Shown here: positions 34,833 through 44,910 of the stretch, one piece after another | How the letters are laid out: every line of letters begins with the position of its first letter | Position numbering within the stretch: position 1 is the first letter of the stretch | Assembly (NCBI GenBank): GCA_037039685.1 | Contig: JAWNGF010000007.1 | Location: 1,860,001-1,924,000 of the forward strand | Source: Ceratobasidium sp. AG-K | Taxonomy: Eukaryota; Basidiomycota; Agaricomycetes; Cantharellales; Ceratobasidiaceae | DNA: 64,000 bases | Reading direction: 5' to 3' | Program-made: the position numbers and the translations under genes | Notes under the pieces: model-generated | The model's database searches: none | What the model was told of the DNA's origin: nothing | What the model saw: only the letters and a program-made list of their open reading frames with translations

Positions 34833-35470
34833 TATTCATGAAGTGCCAGTTGGTCAAAAAGCATTAAGGTTCAACCTTAAAAACAATGGAAAGCTGCCAG
34901 CACCCAATCTGAAGCACTCACTATGTGCAGGAATTAAAACTGCTTCAGGAGGCATGCATCTGTGGATGAATAATGATTGGGGAAAGCTGGAGCTAGTTTA
35001 CTGCAAAACTTATAGCCCATCTTCAATCCAATAACCTAACAGATCTCTCATTTAACAGGGCACCACATCCCAGCACTAAGGTAATGCATCCAGGAGCTAG
35101 AAAATGCTGTGAAATCATACATACAACAGGAGATCAATGACAGAGTCACCCAGGTAATCAACCAGGAGCCAGCAAGCAGGAATGGCACCTAAGAAAAGGA
35201 CATCTTCCATCTCAGTGGAAGACACCCCAAGGCTCCTTCCTTGTGGATTGGGAGCTCCACTACCTGCTATAAGCAAGTCATCATGCCATGTCAGTCGGCA
35301 AGTCCCTCAGGAAGCACCCTGAACACTGGACCAATCCAGAATGAGTACCGTGCACCACTGCCAATGTGTGCATTCTTATCCTCTCCCACATTTTGTTTTG
35401 GAGATGCCCATAGCAACCTTGAACCATCTGTCAGTCACCTTGATTTTCCCTGGCCTTGTCCAAGGCTTTT
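34833..35470 (+). pseudogene. Family D pre-RT and gag-like relic
   Basis: The plus strand 34845-35030 matches the pre-RT linker (EVPVGQKALRFNLKNNGK, then APNLKHS) seen on the minus strand near 40070. From about 35050 to 35470 only degraded sequence with a short helical stretch is seen. Confidence 0.35.
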
Positions 35471-35954
35471 TCTCACAACCTTGTCAAAAAGAGCTATTGA
35501 GACTTCCTTGAGCGGCTCATAGGCCTTGCATCACTGAGAGGCTCCCAAAGATGTTGGATAACCTCCCCAGAGTGAAGTAGACTGAGTAAACAGCACAGTA
35601 AATTGTTCTTGGGATTCCAAGACAATTTCCCTTGCAACCTTTATAGCAAGCAAAGCAAGAAGCACGATCAACATGGGGAAAGCATAACAAGCACTAAAGG
35701 AGCAAGATGAGCCCATCAGAAGAACCAACACATGTGGCACATGGAGATCTAAGCTCAGCAAGATGGGAAAATCAGAGAATGCACGCTACATGCCAATCAG
35801 CCACGTGCCAAGATCTAAGCGAGGGAAGCAACAACAAAGGAGCAGCGATTAAACAAAGTACTTGGCAGAGGAGAAGCGCGACAAAGATGGAGAACAGCAC
35901 ACAAAGCACTGAAATACAACACATAGTCCATTGTCAGAAGCATGGCTTATTACA
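35471..35954 (-). repeat. Solo family D LTR, diverged (D10)
   Basis: Begins TCTCACAACC (TGTCACAACC mutated) and ends TTATTACA. The flanks CTTTT and CTTTG agree at four of five bases, consistent with an old target duplication. Confidence 0.6.
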
Positions 35955-36379
35955 CTTTGGAGGATGGCAATGTGTTGCGGAGCTTGTTTGGGTCCTATGG
36001 GCAGATCCCAGGTCCCATTCTCACTCCAGACCCATATCAGAGACGTTTCCCAGCCACTAGTGGCTTTCCATGGGGGCAGAGGAAACATGAGGTGACAGAG
36101 ATGATGGTAGGGGCTCTAGGTAGGACACTGCTTGCCTGCTCCATTTGGCACTCTGATCAGAGGATTAAGATAGACCCCTGGGGCTTCCAGCTGGAAGTCC
36201 AGACCTACAAGCCCTGAGAAGTATGAAGGCAAGAGGTCCGCAGGAGGAAAATCATTTGTGCTGCATGTTTCCCTGCCTACCAGTCCAGTCTTCCTTCTCT
36301 TCTGACCATGCCAAGAGTACCTGTGTGCTGTCAAACCTGAGAGATGGTCAACCGCATTGATGGGTCTATGATAGGGCAG
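35955..36379. other. Unassigned sequence between LTR D10 and a gag relic
   Basis: A 93-codon minus-strand frame is present, but I recognise no domain in it and see no second copy in the window. Confidence 0.3.
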
Positions 36380-37150
36380 TAGCCTTGTCATTGGCAACCC
36401 AGATCTTTTCCTGTTGGCTGCGATGCCTTTGCAGCAAGATTCATATCTTATTGGCCAGATCCTGCTGCCAAACAGATTGCAGAATACAAAATTTACTCTC
36501 TAACTTCAACCAGCTCTGCCACTGAGCTTTCCACCAGCTTGCTCATCATCCTGTGGAATTTGGACTGGCTGGAAAAAGTGCAAATGGCTGCATACCCATT
36601 GGGACTGTAACCAGGAGCCCAGCAGAAGCTAATTGAGTCTCACCTTATTCAAAACATCACAACCATTGACGAACTAATTTCCACTGCTTGTCTAATTGAC
36701 AACCAACTACAATGCCACGTTCTGTGCCTCAGGGACTATGTCCAAAACCATCTAAGGCATGTCCTGTTGCTTTGTTACTGGGATAATCAAGGACAAACAA
36801 TACACCGCTGGGAAATGCCTGAAACGCAATGGATAGTGCAAGTTTGAAGAGTTTGAGACGGGATGACATGTGAAATCCCACCAAAAGGAGTTCGGAATGA
36901 TAGGAGCCGTGGAGGACATTCTGATAACCTCCCAGGAACCAGAAAGGTCTAGGGCTCTGCTGTACTGTGTCCTCAGCTGCCAATGGCCTCTGTTGTCTGT
37001 ATGAACCCTAGACTTTGCTGCTGTTCACAAAAATACAACCCCCATCCGTCACATTGACATCTAGGGAAGGCCTCTTGAGTTGCTCAAGGAAGGAAGTACT
37101 GATCTGTTCAGAGAAACCAGACATTTAGCCTATTTCACCATCAAGTGAGG
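36380..37150 (+). pseudogene. Decayed gag remnant, family D type
   Basis: Parallel to the relic at 17880-18500: shared blocks around WPDPAAKQIAEYK, LIQNITTIDELI and a terminal zinc-knuckle-like stretch rich in Lys and Cys (near 36800). Stops and shifts are frequent. Confidence 0.4.
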
Positions 37151-37588
37151 AAGTGGCTTCTGAGCCATGTGATTTCTGCATCTGGAAAGGGGGTCCAGTT
37201 TCTGTGACTATTTGGCGGGCTGGGAAGCAACAACAAAGTTCCATGAAGCTAGGACCGTTTGGGGGACAGTCTAGCTCTTTTCTAGTGTTTCAGGTTTTTG
37301 TTATCAGTGAAGATTGCTGTGGATGGCTCATTACTTTCCAACAAAATGTGTCAATACTCACAAGATCTGATAATATCCAGCAGTTGCTTATTGTGCTTGT
37401 CAAAGTACAGCACAGTGGAGGAAAGCTAGCAGAGATTAAGCAATTTGACCACATAGCATAGTGAGCAACTACAGGAGCATCTGTTTCAATGAAGTATGGC
37501 AGCCTATCATTGGGATGCTTAAAGCTGGGTTCCACACAGATTGTTGTCTCAATGGCATCAAGTGGATGGTGCTTAGCTTGTGTCCAGT
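37151..37588 (-). pseudogene. Ty3-type RNase H fragment
   Basis: The minus strand contains YFIETDAP (the first RNase H aspartate) and a decayed continuation to the ITVFTDHKN-like segment (37250-37330). It is cut by LTR D11 at 37589. Confidence 0.45.
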
Positions 37589-38099
37589 TGTCACAACCTG
37601 CTCAGAGAAGGGTTGTTTCCTGCTTAATGAGTGGCTCTTAGGCCTGAGAAACACTGAGAGGCTCCAAAAGATGTTGGATAACCTCCTCAGGGCAAAGTAG
37701 AGTGGGTAAACAACACGGTAAATTGTTCTTGGGATTCCAAGACAATTTCCCTTGCATCTTGTATAGGAAGCAGAAGAAAGGAAGCACTATCTACATGGGG
37801 AAAGCACAACAGTCCAAAGGGAGCATGAAGGGAACATCAGAACAAGAAGAGTGTGTCGCATATGCGGATCAGTGCGCAGCGCTCCGCAGGGCTCACATAC
37901 TAGCGACTACGTGCCAATAATGCACGTGTACAAAGGGCTAAGCGAGAGAAGCAATAACAAAGGAGTAAACAACAAAACAAACTACGTGGCAGACAACAAG
38001 CGCAGAACAGGGGGAAAACAGTACACAGAACAACAAAGGCAGCCAACAAGCGATGAAGGCGCAGCACACAGACCAGTGTCAGGAGCAAGGCTTGTGACA
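37589..38099 (-). repeat. Family D 3' LTR of the deleted element (D11)
   Basis: 511 bp, TGTCACAACC to TTGTGACA. On its right is ATTGCCCCCCCCCCCC, the complement of a polypurine tract, which fixes this as the 3' LTR of a minus-strand element. Confidence 0.75.
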
Positions 38100-38113
38100 T
38101 TGCCCCCCCCCCC

Positions 38114-38758
38114 CTAAAATGGGCCATTGGCGGAGTCATTGGACCATTGCCGCTTGCCCCAGCCTACTTGGAAATCGCTGCCCCAATCAGAAGCAGCTGC
38201 AGGCTCTGGGAACCATCCACAACTTGCCACAGGCTCCTCTGGAAGCGGTCTGGGCTCTGGGTAGTGGAGCAGGGGGGGATTGGGCACTGGCTGTTCTCTG
38301 AGCTTGATCCGTTCAAAAGAAGCGTGCATTTTTTTGTCTTTTCCAATATAGACGTGGTCTATGTACTGGGATAAGGACACTTTGGTCTCCAGGGGGCGGT
38401 TTTTGTAGCAATGCCAAGCAATGACCTGGTGGAACTTGCAGAAATCGCATGCGATAAAATGGTGCTGTTGATTCAAGGGACTGCCGCACAGAAAAATGGG
38501 ATTGTTGCTGCTGAGGTAGTACAAATAGCCAAAGTGCACATGGTGGAAGACGTTTGGACCTTTGAGCAAGCAGGCATGCTTGGTAGCAGGAGGAATGAGC
38601 AAAGAACAAAGGTAGGGGACACCCAAATCCAGCTTGCTCTTGAAGCCCTCTGGCATATACTGCAGGTAGGTGTCTAGACTGCCCCAGCTGTTGTAGGGAC
38701 TGTCATTGAAGGGGCGATGAATGGGCATGTTGAGCAGGAGAGAGAATGCAATGCACAA
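38114..38758 (-). CDS. Post-pol ORF (ORF3) of family D, unknown function
   Basis: An open minus-strand frame of 214 codons without stops, lying between the chromodomain of pol (which overlaps its start in another frame) and the polypurine tract. Residues about 20-150 match the plus-strand copy at 32151-32760: PYNSWGSLDTYLQYMPEGFK, PYLCSLLIPPATK, FHHVHFGYLYYL, FLCGSP. A Cys/His segment then follows (HHFIACDFCKFHQ, WHCYKN), with SQYIDHVYIGKDKK. The CxFC...H pattern could bind a metal, but I recognise no family. It is open here although its element is defective, so it may have decayed less or been kept. Function unknown. Confidence 0.45.
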   Translation of the reverse strand: MCIAFSLLLNMPIHRPFNDSPYNSWGSLDTYLQYMPEGFKSKLDLGVPYLCSLLIPPATKHACLLKGPNVFHHVHFGYLYYLSSNNPIFLCGSPLNQQHHFIACDFCKFHQVIAWHCYKNRPLETKVSLSQYIDHVYIGKDKKMHASFERIKLREQPVPNPPLLHYPEPRPLPEEPVASCGWFPEPAAASDWGSDFQVGWGKRQWSNDSANGPF

Positions 38759-39420
38759 GCTTGGAACACTTTAGTGCGGCAAGATATGCAACAAGACCAG
38801 ATTGGGAGCTGTTGGACTTGTGATTGCTGGCCGTCCTTCTAAGTCTGGGCAGAACATCTGGAACCAGAGTATCTGGCCAATGGGTGTCAGGGAAATTAGC
38901 ATAGAAGTCCCGCAATTTGTCCTCCAAGTGTACCAGCTCAGAAGCAGCTTCAAATGTGTCATCAAGCGGCCCATACCCTTGCCAACAAACCCTGTACTTC
39001 CAGATTCCATTTTCCAGCTTTCAATCAATCAGCTTGTCCACCTCATTGACTTCCTCTACATTGTCTGTGATCACAGGGGTTGGTTGTCAGAATGTTTGCT
39101 TGAAATCAGTGTCCTCCTTCACCTCCAACAGCAGAGCAACATGAAACACATCATGGATCTTCATTGTGTCAGGCAGCTCCAGGCAATAACCATGACAACC
39201 TTTGCATTCCAGCACATGGAAGGGGCCATATTGCTTGTGGTCCAGCCCCTGGTTGCGGCGCTGGGATTTGATGTGCATGCCTAGCCACCAAGCTTTATCT
39301 CCAACTGCAAATTCCAGCAAAGAAATAGAAGGCATCCAGTTTCTGGGACTGTTTACCTTGCCAGTCAGCAATGACAAAGTTGTAGGAAGCAAGCAACAGA
39401 TACCAGCACACATCACCACA
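38703..39420 (-). pseudogene. Family D integrase tail and chromodomain
   Basis: Minus strand: LEFAVGDKAWWLGMHIKSQ, LDHKQYGPFHVLECKGCHG, LPDTMKIHDVFHVALLLEV, then a chromodomain in shifted frames ending LEDKLRDFYANF. Complete enough to recognise, but frame-broken. Confidence 0.55.
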
Positions 39421-39645
39421 ATTTAATGTCCTGGCCGTTTTCCAATACTCCAAGTTCTTGTGATCAGTGAAGACAGTGATAGGTTGCTCAGTTCCTTCCA
39501 GGAAAATGCACCAGTGCTCAAAAGACCAAATCATAACCAGTAGTTCCTTGCCATGAGTGTCATAGCTCAACTTAGCAGGGGAGAAGCTTGCAGACATGAA
39601 GGCAGCAGAGTGCAAGCGACCATCAGCCTGTCTCTGTGACAACAC
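39295..39645 (-). pseudogene. Family D RNase H fragment
   Basis: The minus strand reads ASFSPAKLSYDTHGKELLVM and [19 protein letters not shown] (the RNase H Glu and second Asp blocks). It passes without integrase zinc domain or core directly into the integrase tail, marking a deletion. Confidence 0.6.
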
Positions 39646-39661
39646 AGCACCCAGAGTGGTT

Positions 39662-40296
39662 CTAGAAGCATCTGTCTAGTCTGAGGTCATCAAGTCCCTT
39701 GGGTACAAACATCACAGTAGTGCCCCCAGAAGAGGTGCTTGGCCTGATCTTCCCAGCAGCAAGCTCAGTGTCAATGTACTGTTTGAGAACAGTGGACTCC
39801 TTGGGTGTCATGTGATAAATTGGGCCCCAGGGTAGCTCTTTGCCAGGCTCCAGATTGATCTCACAGTCATAGGGGCGATGGGGAGGCAGTTTAACAAAGA
39901 ACTCATTGCCAAAAACACTCAGGAAGTCATGGAACATTGGAGGAACAATATTGAGAAGGGGAGATACTTCTGCCAGCCTGGCTTCCATAGATTTGCTCAG
40001 AGAGGTAATTTTGCTTTCTGGGTGTTGAGAGCGCTTTATGCCTGGTGCTGGAGAGTTTTCCCTTGTTCCTGAGGTGGAAACTGATTGTCCTGTGGCTGAT
40101 TTGCACTCAATAGACACACCTGAAGAAGATGATGGGCTTGGTGAAGAGGGGGTTGAGAATGGGGCTAGTTTAGCCGCTGAGGATGGGACTAGGAATGTGC
40201 CTGTTCATGGCTTGGATGATGTGAAGCTGATGAGAGTGGTAGAAAGCCAGTTTGGGGCAATGTGGATGGCTACAGCCAAGTAAGAACAACTTACAA
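39662..40296 (-). pseudogene. Family D 5' interior and start of reverse transcriptase
   Basis: Minus strand, from the LTR leftwards: TTGTAAGTTGTTCTTAC (primer site), then a linker, then frame 40117-39662 with FHDFLSVFGNEFFVKLPPHR, WGPIYHMTPKE and MFVPKGLDDLRL. The reverse transcriptase is cut there. No gag lies between the primer site and the linker, as in the copy at 20000-20441. Confidence 0.55.
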
Positions 40297-40805
40297 TGTC
40301 ACAAGCTGCTCAGAGAGGGGCTGTTTGAGACTAATGAGCAGCTCTTAGGCCTGAAAGTCACTGAGAGGCTCCACAAAATGTTGGATAACCTTCTCAGGGC
40401 AAAGTAGAGTGGATAAACAACAAGGTAAATTGTTCTTGGGATTCCAAGACGATTTCCCCTACATCTTTTATAGCAAACAGAAGAAAGGAAGCGCTATCTA
40501 CATGGGGAAAGCACAACAGTTCAAAAGGAGCATGAAAGGAACATCAGAACAAGAAGAGAGCAAAGCACATGGGGATCAATGCACAGCGCTCCGGAAAAAT
40601 CGCAGACCAGAGAATACATGCCAATACTCCTCGAGTACAAAGAGTTAAGCGAGAGAAGCAATAAGAAAGGAGTAAACAACAAAACAATCTTTGTGGCAGC
40701 CAACAAGCACACAACAGGGGGAAAACAACAAACCCACCAACAAGGCGGCCAACAAGCAATGAAAGCACAGCACACAGACCATTGTCAGGCGCAAGGCTTG
40801 TGACA
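40297..40805 (-). repeat. Family D 5' LTR of the deleted element (D12)
   Basis: 509 bp, TGTCACAAGCTG to TTGTGACA. Its sense strand holds TATAAAAG followed about 35 bp later by AAGAACAATTTACC. The complement of that run is repeated just inside the element (40282-40294), which I read as a self-priming site. Confidence 0.75.
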
Positions 40806-40993
40806 ATCATAAGGACTGACTAGGGTTGTGACATCATTGATGTGACAAAGAAGGGGCATTGTGCAAGGCTACGGAACAGTTTGGGATGCCTGAGCTGCTG
40901 AACCTCAATTCTGACATGTTCCTTAAGCTCATATGCCGAGTATGGAGAGGTCAATATGGGGTAAAGATAAACCATCTCAGTGCTGTCTAACGG
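40806..40993. other. Unassigned short spacer between LTRs
   Basis: No feature seen. Confidence 0.4.
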
Positions 40994-41481
40994 CGTTACA
41001 AGCCATTCTCCTGACAATGGACTATATTTTGTGCTTCAGTGACCTGTTTGCTATTCTCCTTCCCAGTTGTGCTTATCCGCTGCCACGTACTTTGTTTTGA
41101 TTGCTGCTCCTTTGTGGTTGCTTCACTTGCACAGTTCTGGGCACATGTGGCTCATCGGCATGTTGCCGCCGTTCTCCATCTTTCCCATGCTGATGTGCCT
41201 AGACTCCATGTGCTACAGGCGCTTCTTCTTTTGATGTTTTGATACTGCTGCATTTGGGCTTGCTGTGCTTTCCCCATGTAGATAGTTCTTCTTTTGTGTG
41301 CTTGCTGTAAAAGATGGAAGGGAAATTGTCTTGGAACACCAAGAATGATTTACCTTGTAGTTTATCCACTCTACTTCGCCCTGAGGAGGTTATCCAACAT
41401 TTTGTGGAGCCTCTCAGTGATGTTCAGGCCTAAGAGCTGCTCATTAGTCTTAAACAACCCTTCACTGAACAGGTTTTGACA
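40994..41481 (+). repeat. Solo family D LTR, sense (D13)
   Basis: Begins CGTTACAAGCC (TGTCACAAGCC mutated) and ends GGTTTTGACA. The flanks AACGG and AACAG agree at four of five bases, consistent with a target duplication. Confidence 0.65.
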
Positions 41482-41856
41482 AACAGGTCCTGAATAATAT
41501 TGTTCATAAAGTTTTGGAAGACAGAACAGGTGTTTGTTTTCCTACAGGGCATGACTGTCTGCTCCAAATCACTACGTTTTGTCCTAAAGGCAGGTTCCAT
41601 TCATCTCCTTTCTCAAACTTTTGTTGTTGAAACCAGAATGCAAACTCAACTAGGTGCAGGCCCTAGGGCACTTCAGCATATCTGCAAGGCCCTACCCACC
41701 AAGGCAGACCCAGCATTATATCATGGCGTTGTTGTTAAGACATTCACAATCTTGAATCAACCTCTAGTGATCCAGTTGTTTGAGTTGATATGCTAAGCAC
41801 ACATTTGAATTTCAAGCCATTCATGACATGGTGTATGTTCCAAACAGCACCTGTCT
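41482..41856. other. Unassigned repeat-region sequence
   Basis: A 98-codon plus-strand frame (41500-41796) has no recognisable domain. Nothing else was seen. Confidence 0.3.
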
Positions 41857-42330
41857 TGTCACAAACTACTCAGAGAAGGGTTGTTCAAAACTAATGAGCA
41901 GCTCTTAGCCCTCAAAATCACTTGGGGGTTTGAGAAGATGTGGGATAAACTCCTCAGGGGGAAGGAGAGTGATTAAACAAGAAGGCAAATCATCCTGGGG
42001 GTTCCAAGATAATTTTTCTTGCATCTTTTATGGTAAGCAAACAAAAGAAGCACTATGTACATGGGAAAGCACAGCAAGCCCAAATGGAGCTGGATAAGAA
42101 CATCAGAAGAAGAAAGGTGTGTAGCACATGGGGATCTAAGCATAGCATCATGGGAAAAAGAGGAAACAGGGTCTAAATGCTGCCCAACCATTTGTAGTAT
42201 CTACTAAGGGATGGAAGTTGGACACAGGTGTAACAATCAAAACAAACTATGTGGCAGACAATAAGCACAACAAAGAGGGATACCAACACACTAGGCACTG
42301 AAGCACACCATATTGCCCATGTATGGTACC
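41857..42330 (-). repeat. Family D LTR, antisense, end degraded (D14)
   Basis: Begins TGTCACAAACTACTC and carries the family interior. The last part after about 42290 is too diverged to place the end exactly. Confidence 0.55.
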
Positions 42331-42462
42331 CATAGGAACAGCAGGAGTTAACTTTCCAATGGGCACATGAGATGGGTATGCCAAATGTGCCAACAGCTCT
42401 GTCTCTCAAAGATTGCAGTAAAAACCTGTAATTGATTTTTGGAGGAAGTCCATGTATGTTTA

Positions 42463-42951
42463 TGTCACAATCTGTTCAGTGAAGGGTTGTTTGTGACCAA
42501 TGAGCAGCCTTTAGGCCTGGAAATAACTGAGAGGCTCCAAAGGATGTTGGATAACCTCCTCAGGGCGAAGTAGAGTGGGCAAACAACAAGGTAAATCATT
42601 CTTGGGGTTCCAAGATGATTGCCCTTCCATTTCTTATAGCAAGCAAACAAAAGAAGAACTATCTACATGGAGAAAGCACAGCAAGCCTAAATGGGGCAGG
42701 ATCAAAACATCAGAAGAAGAAGTGCATGTAACACATGGAGATCTTAGCACAGCAGCATGAGAAAACCAGAGGCTGGAGGCAACATCTTGCTCAGCCACAT
42801 GTGCCAAGCACTAAGCAAGGGAAGCAACAACAAATGAGCAGCAATCAAAACAAAGTACGTGGCAGAAAATAAGCACAACAAGAAAGGAGCACAACACACA
42901 AGTCGCTGAAGCACAACACACACTCCATTGTCAGGAGCATTGCTTGTTACA
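42463..42951 (-). repeat. Solo family D LTR (D15)
   Basis: 489 bp, TGTCACAATC to CTTGTTACA. The flanks GTTTA (42458-42462) and GTTTA (42952-42956) are a perfect 5-bp target duplication. Confidence 0.8.
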
Positions 42952-42999
42952 GTTTAAGCCTGAAACAGGTCATATTTATAACAGTCATCTACCATCATG

Positions 43000-44910
43000 T
43001 GGTCAACATCACCATGTGAATCAATCAAGAGTAGTTAGGCTACTTGAGCCAGAATGGCTGCTGAGATGGACTAATTAGAGAGAGAAAATAATGAATTTTG
43101 TGTTGTTGAATTGACTGAACCCAACCCTGCTCACCCTTCTCAATGGTTAGACATGCCACATTGCAGTATTGTAGACAACTCAATGACTCAGAGCTCTGTG
43201 AAGAGCTGCTCCAAGAAGCAGTTGCCCAATATTGCAGTCAGCAATCATGCCATTCAGGTTGAATTCCCCCAAAGCTGAAATCTATGGTGACTATTGCTCA
43301 GGCGGTTTCTGGGGACTACCCTATCATATCTTGTTGAGAGATTGTTCTGGGCCAAAGCTTGATTTGGCATCACCTCTGAGGAGGCAACTCATCAGCTGGT
43401 TTAATACAAAAACACTCTCAGCTCATGGATAGCAATAGGGATGTGGTAAATGCATATGCCACCAAGCAGAGCAAGCATGGATTCCCTCTTTCAGAACTGT
43501 GAATAGGACAGCATATCAACAAAAATATCCATCAACAAGCCCCAACAAACCCAGGAACAGACAAAGATTATACTCAGCACTTTGTAGATGCCAACTGTAA
43601 GTCACTGCCATCATGTTGTTCTTGGACCTTGGAAGGAAAGCATGGTAGTGCAGCCAACACAACAACCAATGAAGCCTGGTTTAAAATACTTGGCAATGCT
43701 ATACACAACCATAAGATTCAAGAGGAAAATACATACAGAAGGAATGAAACAGGCATTCAGCCAGGCAAAGGACAACCCAAAAGAGTAATCACTGCAACAG
43801 GAAAATTTTCCCAGCCTCAGGCACAGTGGTGGCTGCAAAAACATTACAGTCCTTGTTACCATCTGTGCCGACAGGACAACAATCCCCCAACCGTCATTTT
43901 CAAGGCCCATCAGTACCAGGTTTGGTGGGGCCAAGACAATCTACTCAATGCATTGTAGGTGACTTCTAAGTCAGAGATTGTTGTTACTGATTGACATTAA
44001 CACAGCATTGGGCACTCACAAAAGGGTTGGATCAAAGGTGAAATTTCACTCTGCTGGATCCCCCAATTTGATCACTGGACATCTGAGAAGGCAGTTAGGC
44101 AAATGCAGCTACCCTTTGTCAACGGTCATGTGTGGCACCTAACTTGCACCTTTTTGGAGTATGCCTGTGAGGCAGGAATCAGTATCTGGTGTTACCCATC
44201 CCACTCAACTCACATCAACCAGGGCTTGGATGTAGTCTGCTTTGGACCATTTGAACAGTATTGGTCAGCATGCTGTGACAAGTACAAATGTGAAAGTTGC
44301 CTTGTTGTGCAAAAAACATACTTCATCTGTGTGACGTTGGATAGCATATACCTGTGCATTTACTGTGCACAACATCTGACTGGCTTTTTGAAGGACAGCT
44401 GTGGTCCTGTTCAGCCCCTCTGCTATATCCACCAAGCTCTTGTCAGTGACCATCAAGATATCAACACAGGGATCCTTTCCCATTTGACAGTCATCTTCCA
44501 TTTGGGGGTTTGTTAATTCTACCATTTAGCATGATTCCTTGCCCAATGAGGGTGACAGGATGTCAGTTGATAAGGATGCCATTGAGGAAGTACAAAAAGC
44601 ACTTGCCTTGACATCATTTGGATTCCTCCTTGATTCTTGCCCTATCCCAATGGAGCACAAAGCAGTCCCTAAATTATTGTATCCTTGCATTGAACCCCTC
44701 AGTAAAGAGACCCAAGGCCAACTTACATATGACCTACAGACCAAGCAGGAATTCTGGTTGGATTGGGCCCTTCATGAGTACACTGGATGTGATTCACTGC
44801 ACACTGAGGCAACACAGTCTGCATCAGCTGTTGTAGCTCTTCAAGGGTTGTATTACACACACCTCAAAGCACAGTTATTTGCCAGCAGTGACACAAGCAT
44901 GCCCCAATGA
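43000..44910 (+). pseudogene. Pogo-like (Tc1/mariner superfamily) transposase relic
   Basis: Plus-strand pieces in order: RNETGIQPGKGQ and RVITATGKFSQ (43730-43810), YQVWWGQDNLLNAL (43915-43955), then LPFVNGHVWHLTCTFLEYA with YPSHSTHINQGLDVVCFGPF (44105-44250) and a helical C-terminal part to 44910. These match the DDE_1 catalytic blocks. The first two catalytic aspartates are Asn here (NETGI for DETGI, NGHVWH for DGH), and stops break the frame, so it is inactive. Terminal inverted repeats were not identified. Confidence 0.65.

Larger units (their letters stand above)
37589..40805 (-). mobile_element. Family D element with two LTRs, internally deleted (minus strand)
   Basis: The right LTR 40297-40805 is the 5' LTR; the left LTR 37589-38099 is the 3' LTR. 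Between them, on the minus strand, lie a primer-site-like region, the pre-RT linker, the start of the reverse transcriptase, part of RNase H, the integrase C-terminus, a chromodomain and ORF3. Gag, the reverse transcriptase core and the integrase core are missing, so it could not move alone. The outer flanks (CCAGT, ATCAT) do not match, so the two LTRs may not derive from one insertion. Confidence 0.6.

Noticed and set aside
37589..40805. Calling the two-LTR family D element a single clean insertion
   Set aside because: The outer flanks CCAGT and ATCAT do not match, so recombination between copies or loss of one edge cannot be excluded.
42952..44525. A host gene in 43.2-44.5 kb from the several medium ORFs
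   Set aside because: The frames line up with pogo-type DDE_1 transposase blocks and are broken by stops.
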